Positions 9,979-19,041 are shown, counted from the stretch's first letter. The stretch is 64,000 nucleotides of DNA from CBDATB01 sp965199745 (GCA_965199745.1 CBDATB010000010.1:62001-126000), one strand, 5' to 3'. Notes: generated from the sequence alone by a model not told the origin. Numbers and translations: made by a program.

Positions 9979-10740
9979 AATAGCACCCTAAACGAATTAT
10001 TTGATAAAATTATTAATCATGAATTTGAAAATTTTCAGGGTGTAAAAGAAATAGCTAAAATATTAAAACAATATTTACCCGATGTAGAAATAGCAATTGT
10101 TTCATTTAAAGATACATTTGATAAAAGCAATGCGAGTGGTATTTATAGAGATAAAGAAAATAAAATCTATATCGATAAAAATTATTTATTTAAAAAGGAA
10201 ACTACAACAGATAAAGTTGCTAAAACAATAGTACATGAAACTATTCACGCAGTAACAAAAAAATATATTAATCGATATGTTTATAAAACAGGAAAGTTAA
10301 AGAAAGGTAATATACCACAGGAAATAAGTAAATTAACGATTTTATATAATGAAGCAAAAAGTAAATATAAAAAAGAAATAATACATATAAATAAAAAATT
10401 TAATAACGATGAAGCATTAGTGGGTGATAAAAGAATTCTTTACGGGTTGATAGATATACACGAATTTGTTACTTTTATGATGACAAAACCCAGTTTTCAA
10501 AAAAAATTACATGTACAATATAAATCGACAACTAAAACCGTAATAGATAAATTTTATGAAATAATACAGTTCATTATCAATAAACTCAGATTAAATATAA
10601 AAGCTAATACTATAACTTTTGATAGTATGAAAGAAATTTTACAAGTGTTTGAAAATTCTCAACAAAATATTAAAGAAAAAAACAAATATGAAAAAATATA
10701 CCTTAACCGTTCTGCTCAGCAGCTTATTCTTACTCGATAA
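9979..10740 (+). pseudogene. Zincin-like metallopeptidase domain (HETIH) of the giant phage polypeptide
   Basis: Open from 9979 to a TAA at 10740 with a first Met only at 10420. The motif HETIH (bases 10234-10248), preceded by KVAKTIV and a GIYRDKENKIYIDKN segment, has the layout of a zinc metallopeptidase helix. A later GLIDIHEFVTFMMTKPSFQK segment resembles the region after the zinc helix in metallopeptidase-like domains of large phage proteins. Giant crAss-like virion proteins have been described as carrying zincin domains next to the polymerase, which fits. The last 17 codons read through the start of the FKBP gene in another frame, so the true foreign sequence ends at or before about 10685. 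Lacking a start codon, it is probably not expressed by itself. Confidence 0.5.
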
Positions 10741-11659
10741 CTGCGCACAAAAAAAATATGCAATAATTATTGATGACAAGGACAAAATACACCAATTAAG
10801 CTATTACATAGGCTCACAAATTGGTGTTTCTATGATTCAGGATGGTTACACTAAAGAAGATGATTTTTCTTCGCCTGTCCTTGCCGTAGGTCTTCAGGAT
10901 GGTTTTTCAAAGAGTTCGAAGATTAATAATGAAGAGGCAACACAGTATCTTCAGGCTTATAAAAATAAGCGAGATACCACCTATGAAGGTGCAGAAAAAA
11001 CCTTCAAAACAAAGTTAGGCGAATATGAGGTAACAATTAATTTTACTAAAACCAATGACTTGATTAATTACATTTTAGGTAGTTTAGTAGGCACTAACTT
11101 AGTGGGTAGTGGTTTTACCAACGAAGATATCAATACAGGCGTAGTAGCACAAGCTATTTGCGATAAAGTATTAGGTGGCGAACCTCGCATTGCAGAAGAA
11201 ACTTGCCAGGAGGCATACCAATCTTTTGTGTGGGTTAAAAGTGGTATTGACCCTGAACAAGCACAAAAAAATAAAGAAGAGGGAATTAAATTTTTAGAAC
11301 AAAATAAAAATAAAGAAGGTGTGATCACACTAGAGAGCGGATTGCAATATAAAATTATTAAGCAAGCTGAGGGAAGTAAACCAACTGCCACGGACAAAGT
11401 AAAAGTACACTACCACGGAACGCTCATAGATGGAACCGTGTTCGATAGCTCATTGGATAGAAATGAGCCAATTACCTTTGGTCTGAACAGAGTTATTAAA
11501 GGATGGACGGAAGGTTTGCAGCTTATGTCTATCGGCTCAAAATATACTTTTTATATTCCTTCAGAGTTGGCTTATGGTGCGAACCCTCGCCCTGGCAGTG
11601 CAATAGGTCCTAATATGGTACTGCTTTTTGATGTAGAGTTATTGAATATAGAAAAATAA
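10688..11659 (+). CDS. FKBP-type peptidyl-prolyl cis-trans isomerase, lipoprotein
   Basis: A 323-residue secreted folding factor that isomerises Xaa-Pro bonds in the periplasm. I place the start at the ATG at 10688, not at the in-frame ATG at 10649, because 10688 begins a lipoprotein signal (MKKYTLTVLLSSLFLLDNC with Cys at 19) and the bases before it belong to the foreign block. Residues about 30-90 and 105-165 are two copies of the FKBP N-terminal dimerisation-type helical domain (SYYIGSQIGVSM and NYILGSLVGTNL). Residues about 215-320 form the FKBP catalytic domain (VKVHYHGTLIDGTVFDSS, then FGLNRVIKGWTEGLQLM and YIPSELAYG). The foreign insertion has landed immediately upstream, so its original promoter may be lost. 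Confidence 0.85.
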   Translation: MKKYTLTVLLSSLFLLDNCAQKKYAIIIDDKDKIHQLSYYIGSQIGVSMIQDGYTKEDDFSSPVLAVGLQDGFSKSSKINNEEATQYLQAYKNKRDTTYEGAEKTFKTKLGEYEVTINFTKTNDLINYILGSLVGTNLVGSGFTNEDINTGVVAQAICDKVLGGEPRIAEETCQEAYQSFVWVKSGIDPEQAQKNKEEGIKFLEQNKNKEGVITLESGLQYKIIKQAEGSKPTATDKVKVHYHGTLIDGTVFDSSLDRNEPITFGLNRVIKGWTEGLQLMSIGSKYTFYIPSELAYGANPRPGSAIGPNMVLLFDVELLNIEK

Positions 11660-11703
11660 ATCCTATACTAAAAATTAAGAGCAACTAGCTGTGTTGTTGA
11701 CAA

Positions 11704-12744
11704 ATGAGCTTTTTTTTTAGAAAAATATGGTATGTTTTTATTCGTTTTTTTGGTGTGCTTTTGCTCTTGCTTTTTCTGTTCAATAATTTATACAGGAAAC
11801 AAACAACCAGTACGAAAAAAGCTCATATCCAAACCAATACTGACCCCGACCATACCAGTATTTTATTAAGAACAATAGATTATATCAACGACATTTCCCC
11901 CATATCTGTTTATCGAAACACTGCATCGAACCAGGTGTGTTATGACTATATTAAGTTACTCACTGCTTTTGACTACGCATTCGTGCTAAAATGGCCCTAC
12001 CTGAAAGTTGCATCTGAATACAATAAATACGAAGTACAGATTTTTCAAAGCCTGAAAATGACGGTTTGGCTTATATTTTCGGCTGTGTTGCTAGCTTGCC
12101 TATGGGGTGTTATACTGGGGGCGGTGGCAAGTATGAATTGTCACTGTTTGCTAGGCAGATTAATCATGTTTTTCTCTGAAATCGGAATGGCAATTCCTTC
12201 CTTTGTATTAGCTATTTTTATAGCAGTCACTTTTGGTTTTTATCTTACTGACTACATAAATTTAAACACATTAGCTGCTATCGAGAAAAGCAATAATTTG
12301 TCTGGTAATTTTGATTTACGGTCTATAGTATTGCCCATGACTGTTTTGAGCATGCTGCCAGGTGCTATCATTATTCGACTCACAAGCATAAGTATGCAAC
12401 AAGCTATGAGACAACAGTATATTTTTACTGCCAGAATTAAAGGACTGAGTACTGCTAAAATTATTGTTCAGCATGTAGCTAAAAATATTAGTGGCATGGT
12501 ATTAAAAAGCATCACCCGTTGTATCTATTTTATCATATTCAATGTCTTTTTTATTGAGTACATATTTGATTGGCAGGGAATAGGCTGGTTAATTATTGTG
12601 GCAATTCATCATTCCAATCTTGCTTTGGCAATGGGTAGCATATTGTTGTTAGTTGTTTTTTATTTACTCATGCGACTCATATCAGCCTTACTTCTTCCTT
12701 TGTTTCAACAACTGGGTTTAGTCCCACTAAACTGGAATACATAG
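11704..12744 (+). CDS. ABC transporter permease, DppB/OppB family
   Basis: A 346-residue inner-membrane permease of the peptide/nickel transporter class. An N-terminal membrane helix (about residues 8-28) is followed by a periplasmic stretch and at least five further helices. The cytoplasmic EAA-type loop that contacts the ATPase is at about residues 240-270 (QYIFTARIKGLSTAKIIVQH). The C-terminal GIGWLIIVAI segment also fits the family. No binding protein, partner permease or ATPase gene is adjacent, which is common for these in Bacteroidota. It starts 44 bases after the FKBP stop and converges with the MutS-like gene, 22 bases away. Substrate is unknown. Confidence 0.75.
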   Translation: MSFFFRKIWYVFIRFFGVLLLLLFLFNNLYRKQTTSTKKAHIQTNTDPDHTSILLRTIDYINDISPISVYRNTASNQVCYDYIKLLTAFDYAFVLKWPYLKVASEYNKYEVQIFQSLKMTVWLIFSAVLLACLWGVILGAVASMNCHCLLGRLIMFFSEIGMAIPSFVLAIFIAVTFGFYLTDYINLNTLAAIEKSNNLSGNFDLRSIVLPMTVLSMLPGAIIIRLTSISMQQAMRQQYIFTARIKGLSTAKIIVQHVAKNISGMVLKSITRCIYFIIFNVFFIEYIFDWQGIGWLIIVAIHHSNLALAMGSILLLVVFYLLMRLISALLLPLFQQLGLVPLNWNT

Positions 12745-12766
12745 TAAAAAAACTTTGTAATATTAA

Positions 12767-14578
12767 TTATTCACCTGCCGCCAAGATACCTAATTTTTGC
12801 ATAAGTTTTGCCGCACTTTGTGTGTTACAAATACCTTCTCGAATTAAATAATCAAAAACTAATTCATTATCTTTTATTTGGCTGTTGAAGCTAAAATTTT
12901 TTAGTTTATCAGGATTTTGCTGAGCCAGCTCAGCAATGCTTAAATCATGCGTAGAGATTAGGCCAAAAGCCTGCTCTCTTGTAATTCGTGAGATAATGCC
13001 TATGATTCCTCGCTTTCTATCCTGAGAGTTTGTGCCTTTTAACAACTCATCTAGTAAATAAAAGACCATCTTTCCCTGAGACAATTTGTTGAATAGTTGT
13101 TTAATTCTTTTGAGTTCAGCATAAAAACCCGATACATTTTCTTCCAGAGAATCCTGTGTACGCATACTGGTAAATAGCTCGAAAGAAGAAAGTTCTAACT
13201 TTTGAGCACAAACCGGAGCACCCATAAAAGCCAGTACAGCATTAATACCCAGGGTCCTCAAAAATGTGCTTTTACCCGCCATATTTGAACCCGTGATAAT
13301 GGCTATTTTTCCTTCTCCATTCAAATCGAAATTATTGTATTTTCTTACATTTTGGCGCAATAATGGGTGTCCTATTTGTTCGGTGCGGTAAACAAATTTA
13401 TCATCGACGATTTTTGGAAAAGAAAAATTGGGGTTGGCTGAATACATGCCAGCTATGCTAACGAGTGTGTCAATTTCTCCAATTGCTCTAAAACACTTGG
13501 CTACATGCATTTGGTTACGAGCTTTCCACTCATTCAACTGTTGTATCATTCTTATATCGTGCAGCAAAGGAATATTGACCAGCACAAAAAAATAAGGATT
13601 TTTCCTTGCCTCCAAATTTGAAAATATCCGGGTAAGTTTGGTGATTTCACTAGAAGACTTTTTGCCTTTTATATGCAGATATTTTTGTAGTTGTCGCAGT
13701 TTTTTTGACTGAAATTTTTTGTCTTCGACTAATTTCATTAACGCTTCTATGGCTTGTATTTCGCTAGTAGTAACCTCGATTTTTTTTATGAGTTTACCTA
13801 TTTGCTTCTTTAATGAGAAAATAACAATACTATTCAAGCCCAATATGAGCCACATAGCTAGTAGTGTTGTATTCCAAAATATATGAGCAATGATACTCAT
13901 TATAAGTAGCGTAGGTAGTGATATGGACAAAAAGCGATAAAAAATATGCTTCGAGCCACAGTTTTCATTAAGCCAATGGTAAAAGGTATTCAAATCATTT
14001 GTATTATTCTTAGTAGCTGATTTTGCTCGTGCATAAAATTGCTGACACCAGCGTATTTGACTGCTCAGCTCTCTGATGGCTGTTTGCCGTTTGTAAATTT
14101 CTTGTTTGCTAGCAGGTGCCATCAGCCAACTGACAAGTACGCTTTTTCCTGAATGCGTACCCGTACGGTTGACGAACTGAAAAAGTGAGTTAACACCGAA
14201 AATATCTAAATCACTGCTATAATCATGATTTATATTCCGATAAATATCACCTTTGTTGTGGATAAGATGTAGATTCCCCTTCGCTCTATTTATTTCTTCT
14301 TCATTCAAATAAACGAGATTCATATAATATTTTTTTTTGTACGCGATTTTGTTGTGATATTTTAAAAGGACAGCGAAACTTAGCAGGCCTAGTACTAATA
14401 CAATACCTAATTGCCAGACCAAACGCATATTTGCTAAGTATACCACCAAGGCAACAAGCAATAAAAAACAAATAACACGCAAAGTGGAAATATAATTAAA
14501 TAGTTTTGTACTTTTGGACAGTTGTTTCTTGTATGAAAAAACAAATTCTTGGTAAATTTTTTGTTGCCCTTTGTTCAT
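12767..14578 (-). CDS. Membrane-anchored MutS-like ATPase
   Basis: A roughly 600-residue protein of the MutS superfamily that is not the mismatch-repair MutS1: it lacks the N-terminal mismatch-recognition domain and has hydrophobic helices instead (about residues 25-65 and 208-255). The C-terminal half has the MutS ATPase: Walker A GSNMAGKSTFLRTLG near residue 426, the following SMRTQDSLEENVSGFYAEL, Walker B YLLDELLKGTNSQDR and the signature STHDLSIAEL. I prefer the Met at 14578 (MNKGQQKIYQEF) over one 60 bases upstream because homologues tend to begin with this helix; the longer form is possible. Such proteins are frequent in Bacteroidota and their role is not established. Confidence 0.8.
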   Translation of the reverse strand: MNKGQQKIYQEFVFSYKKQLSKSTKLFNYISTLRVICFLLLVALVVYLANMRLVWQLGIVLVLGLLSFAVLLKYHNKIAYKKKYYMNLVYLNEEEINRAKGNLHLIHNKGDIYRNINHDYSSDLDIFGVNSLFQFVNRTGTHSGKSVLVSWLMAPASKQEIYKRQTAIRELSSQIRWCQQFYARAKSATKNNTNDLNTFYHWLNENCGSKHIFYRFLSISLPTLLIMSIIAHIFWNTTLLAMWLILGLNSIVIFSLKKQIGKLIKKIEVTTSEIQAIEALMKLVEDKKFQSKKLRQLQKYLHIKGKKSSSEITKLTRIFSNLEARKNPYFFVLVNIPLLHDIRMIQQLNEWKARNQMHVAKCFRAIGEIDTLVSIAGMYSANPNFSFPKIVDDKFVYRTEQIGHPLLRQNVRKYNNFDLNGEGKIAIITGSNMAGKSTFLRTLGINAVLAFMGAPVCAQKLELSSFELFTSMRTQDSLEENVSGFYAELKRIKQLFNKLSQGKMVFYLLDELLKGTNSQDRKRGIIGIISRITREQAFGLISTHDLSIAELAQQNPDKLKNFSFNSQIKDNELVFDYLIREGICNTQSAAKLMQKLGILAAGE

Positions 14579-14891
14579 TATGATTATATTTTGCCTAATT
14601 AACTGATGTTTCGCATAATTTGTAAAAGTGTTAAACAATTATCTTAGTCAGCACAATATCTTTAATACTGACAAAATCACCAAAATTACTCGATTGATGT
14701 GGTGGTTGGCTGTTTTGCTCTCAAATCTAAATGCTGAGTGTACCACAAGCTGCTTTTAATCGATTAGAGCAGCTCAAACAGCATAATAGGGCAAAAATAA
14801 TTTTGATACAGCAAACCCGTTGAAGGGTTTATTTCAAATATATCTTTTCTATATCCAAATATCCAAATTTTTGACTTGCAAAAAGTCAGTG

Positions 14892-14916
14892 AGTAACTAC
14901 CTGATAGGTAGTTACT
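14892..14916 (-). terminator. Hairpin at the 3' end of the minus-strand membrane protein gene
   Basis: A perfect 10-bp stem (AGTAACTACC / GGTAGTTACT) with a 5-base loop, overlapping the stop codon of the minus-strand gene at 14912. Read on the minus strand it is followed by CACTGACTTTTTG, a short T-rich tail. This fits a rho-independent terminator of moderate strength. Confidence 0.5.
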
Positions 14917-15487
14917 GTTTATCTATTTTCTTTAGAAAAGCGATTTTCTTGGCTTTAGCAGAGTCTAGCATGAGGTGTGTGTAATGACCAACCACGCAAG
15001 CAAAGACATATATCCAGTATGTTTGCAAAAAAGTAAGTACATTTTGCCATTTGAAATGTAAAAACCAATTGTTTTTAATCCTAAAATATTCAAACACAAT
15101 GGCTAATCCAAAAGAAATTATCCATGGTGTCATGCGCCAGTGTGTCCATCCTCTGTGTTTGTCGAGCAATGGCAAAACACCCAGGAAAGCAAAGACTGCA
15201 AAAACGTCTATTTTCTTTTTGATAAGCAAATAACCTAGTAATATCAATAATAACCGATAAAACCATCTCTGAATAATAGAAGCCGTATCCAAGTCGGGAA
15301 AAAGTGCCATGAACCATGCAACGGCATACACCCAGAAAGTAACGTGCAAAGGACTGCTCCTAAAAGGATCGGCCGCAAAATTGCTGATAGCCTCTGTATC
15401 GACTGCCACATAGCCCGATACTATTGCAGTGCCGGCTGCCACTACCCCTGCTGCCACCGCACCAGTGAAATGTCCTTTAAAATTCAT
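14912..15487 (-). CDS. Membrane-bound metal-dependent hydrolase, YdjM/DUF457 type
   Basis: A 191-residue protein with about four to five membrane segments. It has the family's polar motifs between helices: an N-terminal HFTGAVAAG, the acidic FPDLDT near residue 65, HRGWTHW near residue 113, and a C-terminal GHYTHLMLDS. These His and Asp residues form the predicted metal site of the YdjM (LexA-regulated membrane hydrolase) family. Its substrate is unknown. It is transcribed alone, divergent from pyrC and followed by a hairpin. Confidence 0.7.
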   Translation of the reverse strand: MNFKGHFTGAVAAGVVAAGTAIVSGYVAVDTEAISNFAADPFRSSPLHVTFWVYAVAWFMALFPDLDTASIIQRWFYRLLLILLGYLLIKKKIDVFAVFAFLGVLPLLDKHRGWTHWRMTPWIISFGLAIVFEYFRIKNNWFLHFKWQNVLTFLQTYWIYVFACVVGHYTHLMLDSAKAKKIAFLKKIDKQ

Positions 15488-15636
15488 ATCCTATATTTTA
15501 TGTTAGTTTTTAATGAGGCATGGCAAAACGGATTGATGTTTGTTCTTTTTGTAATACATGCCACATAATTCCGATGCCATACTTTTTAAACTATTAGCAC
15601 TTCAAGATAAAAAAAGATACTCAAAAATACTAAAAT

Positions 15637-16980
15637 ATGAAAAGCATACTAATTCTCAACACCACTGCTGTCAACGAAGGGAAAATTTTTCAAACTGATA
15701 TTTTAGTTAGAAAAGGGCGTATCGAACAAATAGCAAAGGATTTATCTTCTCTCCCTGCCGATATTGTGATTGATGCCAAAGGTAAGTATTTATTCCCCGG
15801 TATCATCGATGACCAAGTACATTTCAGAGAACCCGGGCTGACAAGCAAAGCTTGCATTAGTACTGAATCAAAAGCGGCAGTGGCTGGTGGCGTAACCAGT
15901 TTTATGGAAATGCCCAACACAGTCCCACACGTGCTTACACAACGCCTATTAGAAGAAAAATATGATATTGCAGCAAAAAATGCTTTAGCTAACTACTCTT
16001 TTTATATGGGTGTGTCCAACGATAATATTTCGGAAGCACTGAAAACAGACCCGCAAAACATATGTGGGCTAAAAATATTTATGGGTTCATCTACTGGAAA
16101 TATGCTAGTAGATAACCCACAAACACTAGAAAATATTTTTAAAGAAACACCTATGCTGGTAGCTACCCACTGTGAAGATGAGCAAACCATTTTAGGCAAT
16201 ACCGAAATTTACTATAAAAAATATGGCAAAAATATGCCTATCGATTACCACGCCGAAATAAGAAATGTAGGGGCTTGTTTATTATCTTCTTCTACAGCTG
16301 TTGACTTAGCACAAAAACACGGGACACGCTTACACGTTCTACATATTAGCACAAAAGAAGAAATCAATCTATTTGATAACACAATTCTTTTACAAGAAAA
16401 GAAAATTACTTCGGAAGTGTGTGTGCATCACCTCTGGTTTAATCGCAGTGATTACAAGCGTTTGGGTACACAGATTAAATGCAACCCAGCTATTAAGGAA
16501 AAACACCACCAGCAAGCACTGTTTCAAGCACTTTTGGCAGATAAACTTGACGTAATTGCTACCGACCATGCACCACACACTTACCAAGAAAAACAAAATA
16601 ACTATTGGCAAGCACCATCAGGTATACCCCTGATACAACATGCGCTAAATATGATGCTGGAATTTTACTGTCACAAAAAAATATCATTGGAAAAAATAGT
16701 TGAAAAAATGTGCCATGCACCTGCTCACTGTTTTCAGGTAGCTGAGCGAGGTTTTTTAAGAGAAGGATACTGGGCTGATTTGATATTAGTGGATACAGGC
16801 AATATGTATGAAGTGAATAAAAAAAATATTTTCTACCGCTGCGGCTGGTCGCCTTTAGAAGGAAGGTGCTTTCATTCTAAAGTAACGCACACTATCGTCT
16901 CAGGACACTTGGCTTATTATGAAGGCTATTTTGATGAAAGCGCAAAAGGACAACGCCTACAATTCAATAAGAGGCAATAA
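15637..16980 (+). CDS. pyrC: Dihydroorotase
   Basis: A 447-residue enzyme that closes carbamoyl-aspartate to dihydroorotate in pyrimidine synthesis. The amidohydrolase features are visible: DDQVHFREPGLTSKACI (residues 58-74), the Lys in GLKIFMGSSTGN that is carboxylated in class I enzymes, THCEDE near 176, LHVLHIST near 230, and ATDHAPH near 308. The first His of the usual DxHVH metal motif is Gln here (DDQVH). I recall this substitution from other Bacteroidota dihydroorotases, so it is probably lineage-typical and not a sign of inactivity. It is monocistronic, divergent from the YdjM-type gene, 90 bases before the repeat-protein gene. Confidence 0.85.
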   Translation: MKSILILNTTAVNEGKIFQTDILVRKGRIEQIAKDLSSLPADIVIDAKGKYLFPGIIDDQVHFREPGLTSKACISTESKAAVAGGVTSFMEMPNTVPHVLTQRLLEEKYDIAAKNALANYSFYMGVSNDNISEALKTDPQNICGLKIFMGSSTGNMLVDNPQTLENIFKETPMLVATHCEDEQTILGNTEIYYKKYGKNMPIDYHAEIRNVGACLLSSSTAVDLAQKHGTRLHVLHISTKEEINLFDNTILLQEKKITSEVCVHHLWFNRSDYKRLGTQIKCNPAIKEKHHQQALFQALLADKLDVIATDHAPHTYQEKQNNYWQAPSGIPLIQHALNMMLEFYCHKKISLEKIVEKMCHAPAHCFQVAERGFLREGYWADLILVDTGNMYEVNKKNIFYRCGWSPLEGRCFHSKVTHTIVSGHLAYYEGYFDESAKGQRLQFNKRQ

Positions 16981-16993
16981 AGTTGCACAAAAA

Positions 16994-17019
16994 TTGTACT
17001 TATCCATATCTGTACTTTG
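16994..17019 (+). promoter_or_regulatory. Possible Bacteroidota-type promoter for the MORN-repeat gene
   Basis: TTG at 16994-16996 and TACTTTG at 17013-17019 are 16 bases apart, close to the Bacteroidota sigma-A pattern TTG-N17-23-TAnnTTTG. The start codon of the next gene is about 50 bases downstream. The -7 box is one base short of the consensus, so this is suggestive only. Confidence 0.3.
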
Positions 17020-17070
17020 ACAAAATTACTTATACGCTCAATAATGGTTTTTACTTTCAAATTTTGAGTT

Positions 17071-18945
17071 ATGAATCTCTTACTCATTTTTTTTAGTTGG
17101 CTCACACTATTTTCGGCTTCGGCGCAGAAGCTCCTACACACGCCAGCCGATACCACTAAAAAATTATTGCAGTTTTTTGACCAAGAGGGAAGGATTATCA
17201 GCGAAGGTGAATACCGCAATGATAGCTTAGTAGGCAGATGGATAGCTTATCATAAAGGTAAAGTTTTGGAAAAAGGTAATTATAAAAACAACCAAAAAGA
17301 AGGCGCATGGATAAGCTATCACGAAAACGGAAAAGTAAAAGAAGAAGGTATCTACCGAAAAGGGAAACGCCACCAAGAATGGAAAACATATTACCTCAAC
17401 GGTAAACTGGCACTAAAGACCCAATACATTAACGGTTTTAAGCATGGCACTGAAGAGGCATTTTATGAAAACCAACAGCAAGCCTACCGAACTACTTACT
17501 TGATGGGGCAAAACGAAGGGAAATATGAAAAATATTATAGAAATGGTGTTTTAAAAGAAAAAGGAACCTATCAAGACGAACTACTTACTGGCTTTTGGAA
17601 AGCCTACTACAACAACGGGCAAGTTGAGAGTGAAGGAACACTTGTTAAAGGTCTTCCCTTAGGTGAATGGGGTCATTACCACAAAAATGGACGCATCCGA
17701 TATACTCAAGTATGGAAAATACCAGGGCGGCTTTACGAAAGTACTGATCATTATACCCAAACCGGAAACAGACTGAAAAGCGGCACTTTTGCGCAGGGTA
17801 CTGGTGAGCTGATTAGCTATTACAAAAGTGGTAAAATATACAGTAAAGCAAACTACCGCAATGGTTATCTCGATGGCAAATTTTATAGTTATGATAGCAT
17901 GGAATGCTTACTTTCCGTGGTCAGCTATCGACAAGATACACTGCACGGAGCATGGCAGGAATACCATAAAAATGGAGCCATAAGCAGAGAAGGCATGTAC
18001 AAAAATAAAGCACTGCACGGCACTTTCGCAGCTTATGACAAAAGCGGCACATTGCGAGAAGAAGGATTTTTTAAAAATGATCAGAAAGAAGGTATTTGGA
18101 AATATTACTACCCAAATGGAAGTATTAAAGAAACAGGCAAATATATCGATGGGAAAAAAGAGGATACCTGGAAAATATTTGATACGAAGGGTCATCTTAG
18201 CGATGAGATAAATTACCAAAGAGATTTGCAAAATGGCTGGTACAAGACCTACTTTGAAAACGGTTCTCTTGCCACACAAGTAAATTATCAAAATGATCGT
18301 AAAGTCGGTAAATGGAAGGCTTATTTCAACAACGGAAAACTATCGGAAGAAGGAAAATTTTTAGCAGGCGAAGCAGAAGATGTCTGGAAATTTTACGAAG
18401 TTGTAGAAGAAAAATGGTATTTAAGTAGCAAAGGTGCTTTTCGAGAAGGTAAACAGGAAGGAGAGTGGCAATGGCTTTATCCTTCTGGTAATGTGAAAAT
18501 TACAGGACACTATCAGGCTGATCAGCCCAATGGCACCTGGACATATTATGCAAAAAATGGTGCTGTTTTGCAAACAGAAAACTGGCAACAAAACAAGTTG
18601 GTCGCTCTCAGTCTCTTTAAAACAATCAGAGGGAAAACACTACCGGTTGGTGATTTTCACAATGGCAATGGCACACGTATCAATTATTATGAAAATGGCA
18701 GAATAGCTGCTATTGGCAACTACAAGCAAGGCGTTGCCGAAGGCTACTGGCGTCATTTCCATCTTAATAAAAAGCTCTCAGCAGAAGGCTATATCAGTGA
18801 AGGATTACGTACTGGCCCTTGGACATTCTATCATGCCAACGGTAGAGTTAAAACTACTGGAAAGTACGAGAAAGGAGCAGCGAGCGGACAGTGGAATTTT
18901 TACAAGAAAAACGGCAAACTGAATTATCAGCAAGAGTATGAATAA
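17071..18945 (+). CDS. Secreted MORN-type (YwqK-like) repeat protein
   Basis: A 624-residue protein with a signal peptide (MNLLLIFFSWLTLFSASAQ) followed by more than 20 copies of a roughly 23-residue unit of the type GxWxxYYxNGKxxxEGxYxNGxxxG, running nearly to the C-terminus. These are the MORN-variant repeats of the YwqK family, which databases often label antitoxin of a YwqK toxin-antitoxin system; for a long secreted protein that label is unlikely to be right. The repeats probably fold as a long beta-sheet solenoid exported from the cytoplasm. No toxin partner is adjacent. Its role is unknown. Confidence 0.75.
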   Translation: MNLLLIFFSWLTLFSASAQKLLHTPADTTKKLLQFFDQEGRIISEGEYRNDSLVGRWIAYHKGKVLEKGNYKNNQKEGAWISYHENGKVKEEGIYRKGKRHQEWKTYYLNGKLALKTQYINGFKHGTEEAFYENQQQAYRTTYLMGQNEGKYEKYYRNGVLKEKGTYQDELLTGFWKAYYNNGQVESEGTLVKGLPLGEWGHYHKNGRIRYTQVWKIPGRLYESTDHYTQTGNRLKSGTFAQGTGELISYYKSGKIYSKANYRNGYLDGKFYSYDSMECLLSVVSYRQDTLHGAWQEYHKNGAISREGMYKNKALHGTFAAYDKSGTLREEGFFKNDQKEGIWKYYYPNGSIKETGKYIDGKKEDTWKIFDTKGHLSDEINYQRDLQNGWYKTYFENGSLATQVNYQNDRKVGKWKAYFNNGKLSEEGKFLAGEAEDVWKFYEVVEEKWYLSSKGAFREGKQEGEWQWLYPSGNVKITGHYQADQPNGTWTYYAKNGAVLQTENWQQNKLVALSLFKTIRGKTLPVGDFHNGNGTRINYYENGRIAAIGNYKQGVAEGYWRHFHLNKKLSAEGYISEGLRTGPWTFYHANGRVKTTGKYEKGAASGQWNFYKKNGKLNYQQEYE

Positions 18946-19041
18946 AGCACTATTTTTAGGAAATACGCAAAAATACATTACTTTTACGGATAGACCAATC
19001 ATCAACTAAAAACTAAATAGTAAAACCTATTTGATAAATTC

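Larger units (their letters stand above)
1466..10685 (+). mobile_element. Remnant of a crAss-like phage giant virion-protein gene (RNA polymerase plus metallopeptidase)
   Basis: The block is clearly richer in A+T than its flanks and uses different codons. Read across its frame changes, it encodes pieces of what looks like one giant protein: an acidic N-terminal region, a core with the DFDID catalytic motif of crAss-like phage virion RNA polymerases, and a C-terminal HExxH metallopeptidase-like domain. A GIY-YIG gene sits inside it. No capsid, portal, terminase, integrase, replication or lysis gene is present, so this is not a complete prophage. The right edge lies just before the FKBP gene start at 10688; the left edge is unclear, somewhere between 849 and 1466. 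Frame breaks are numerous at both ends and absent from the central 1509 codons. No flanking direct repeat or tRNA is visible. Confidence 0.6.

Noticed and set aside
1466..10685. Alternative genetic code (stop reassignment) in the phage block
   Set aside because: All three stop codons occur at the breaks, and sense continues in a different frame after them. Reassigned stops would keep the same frame.
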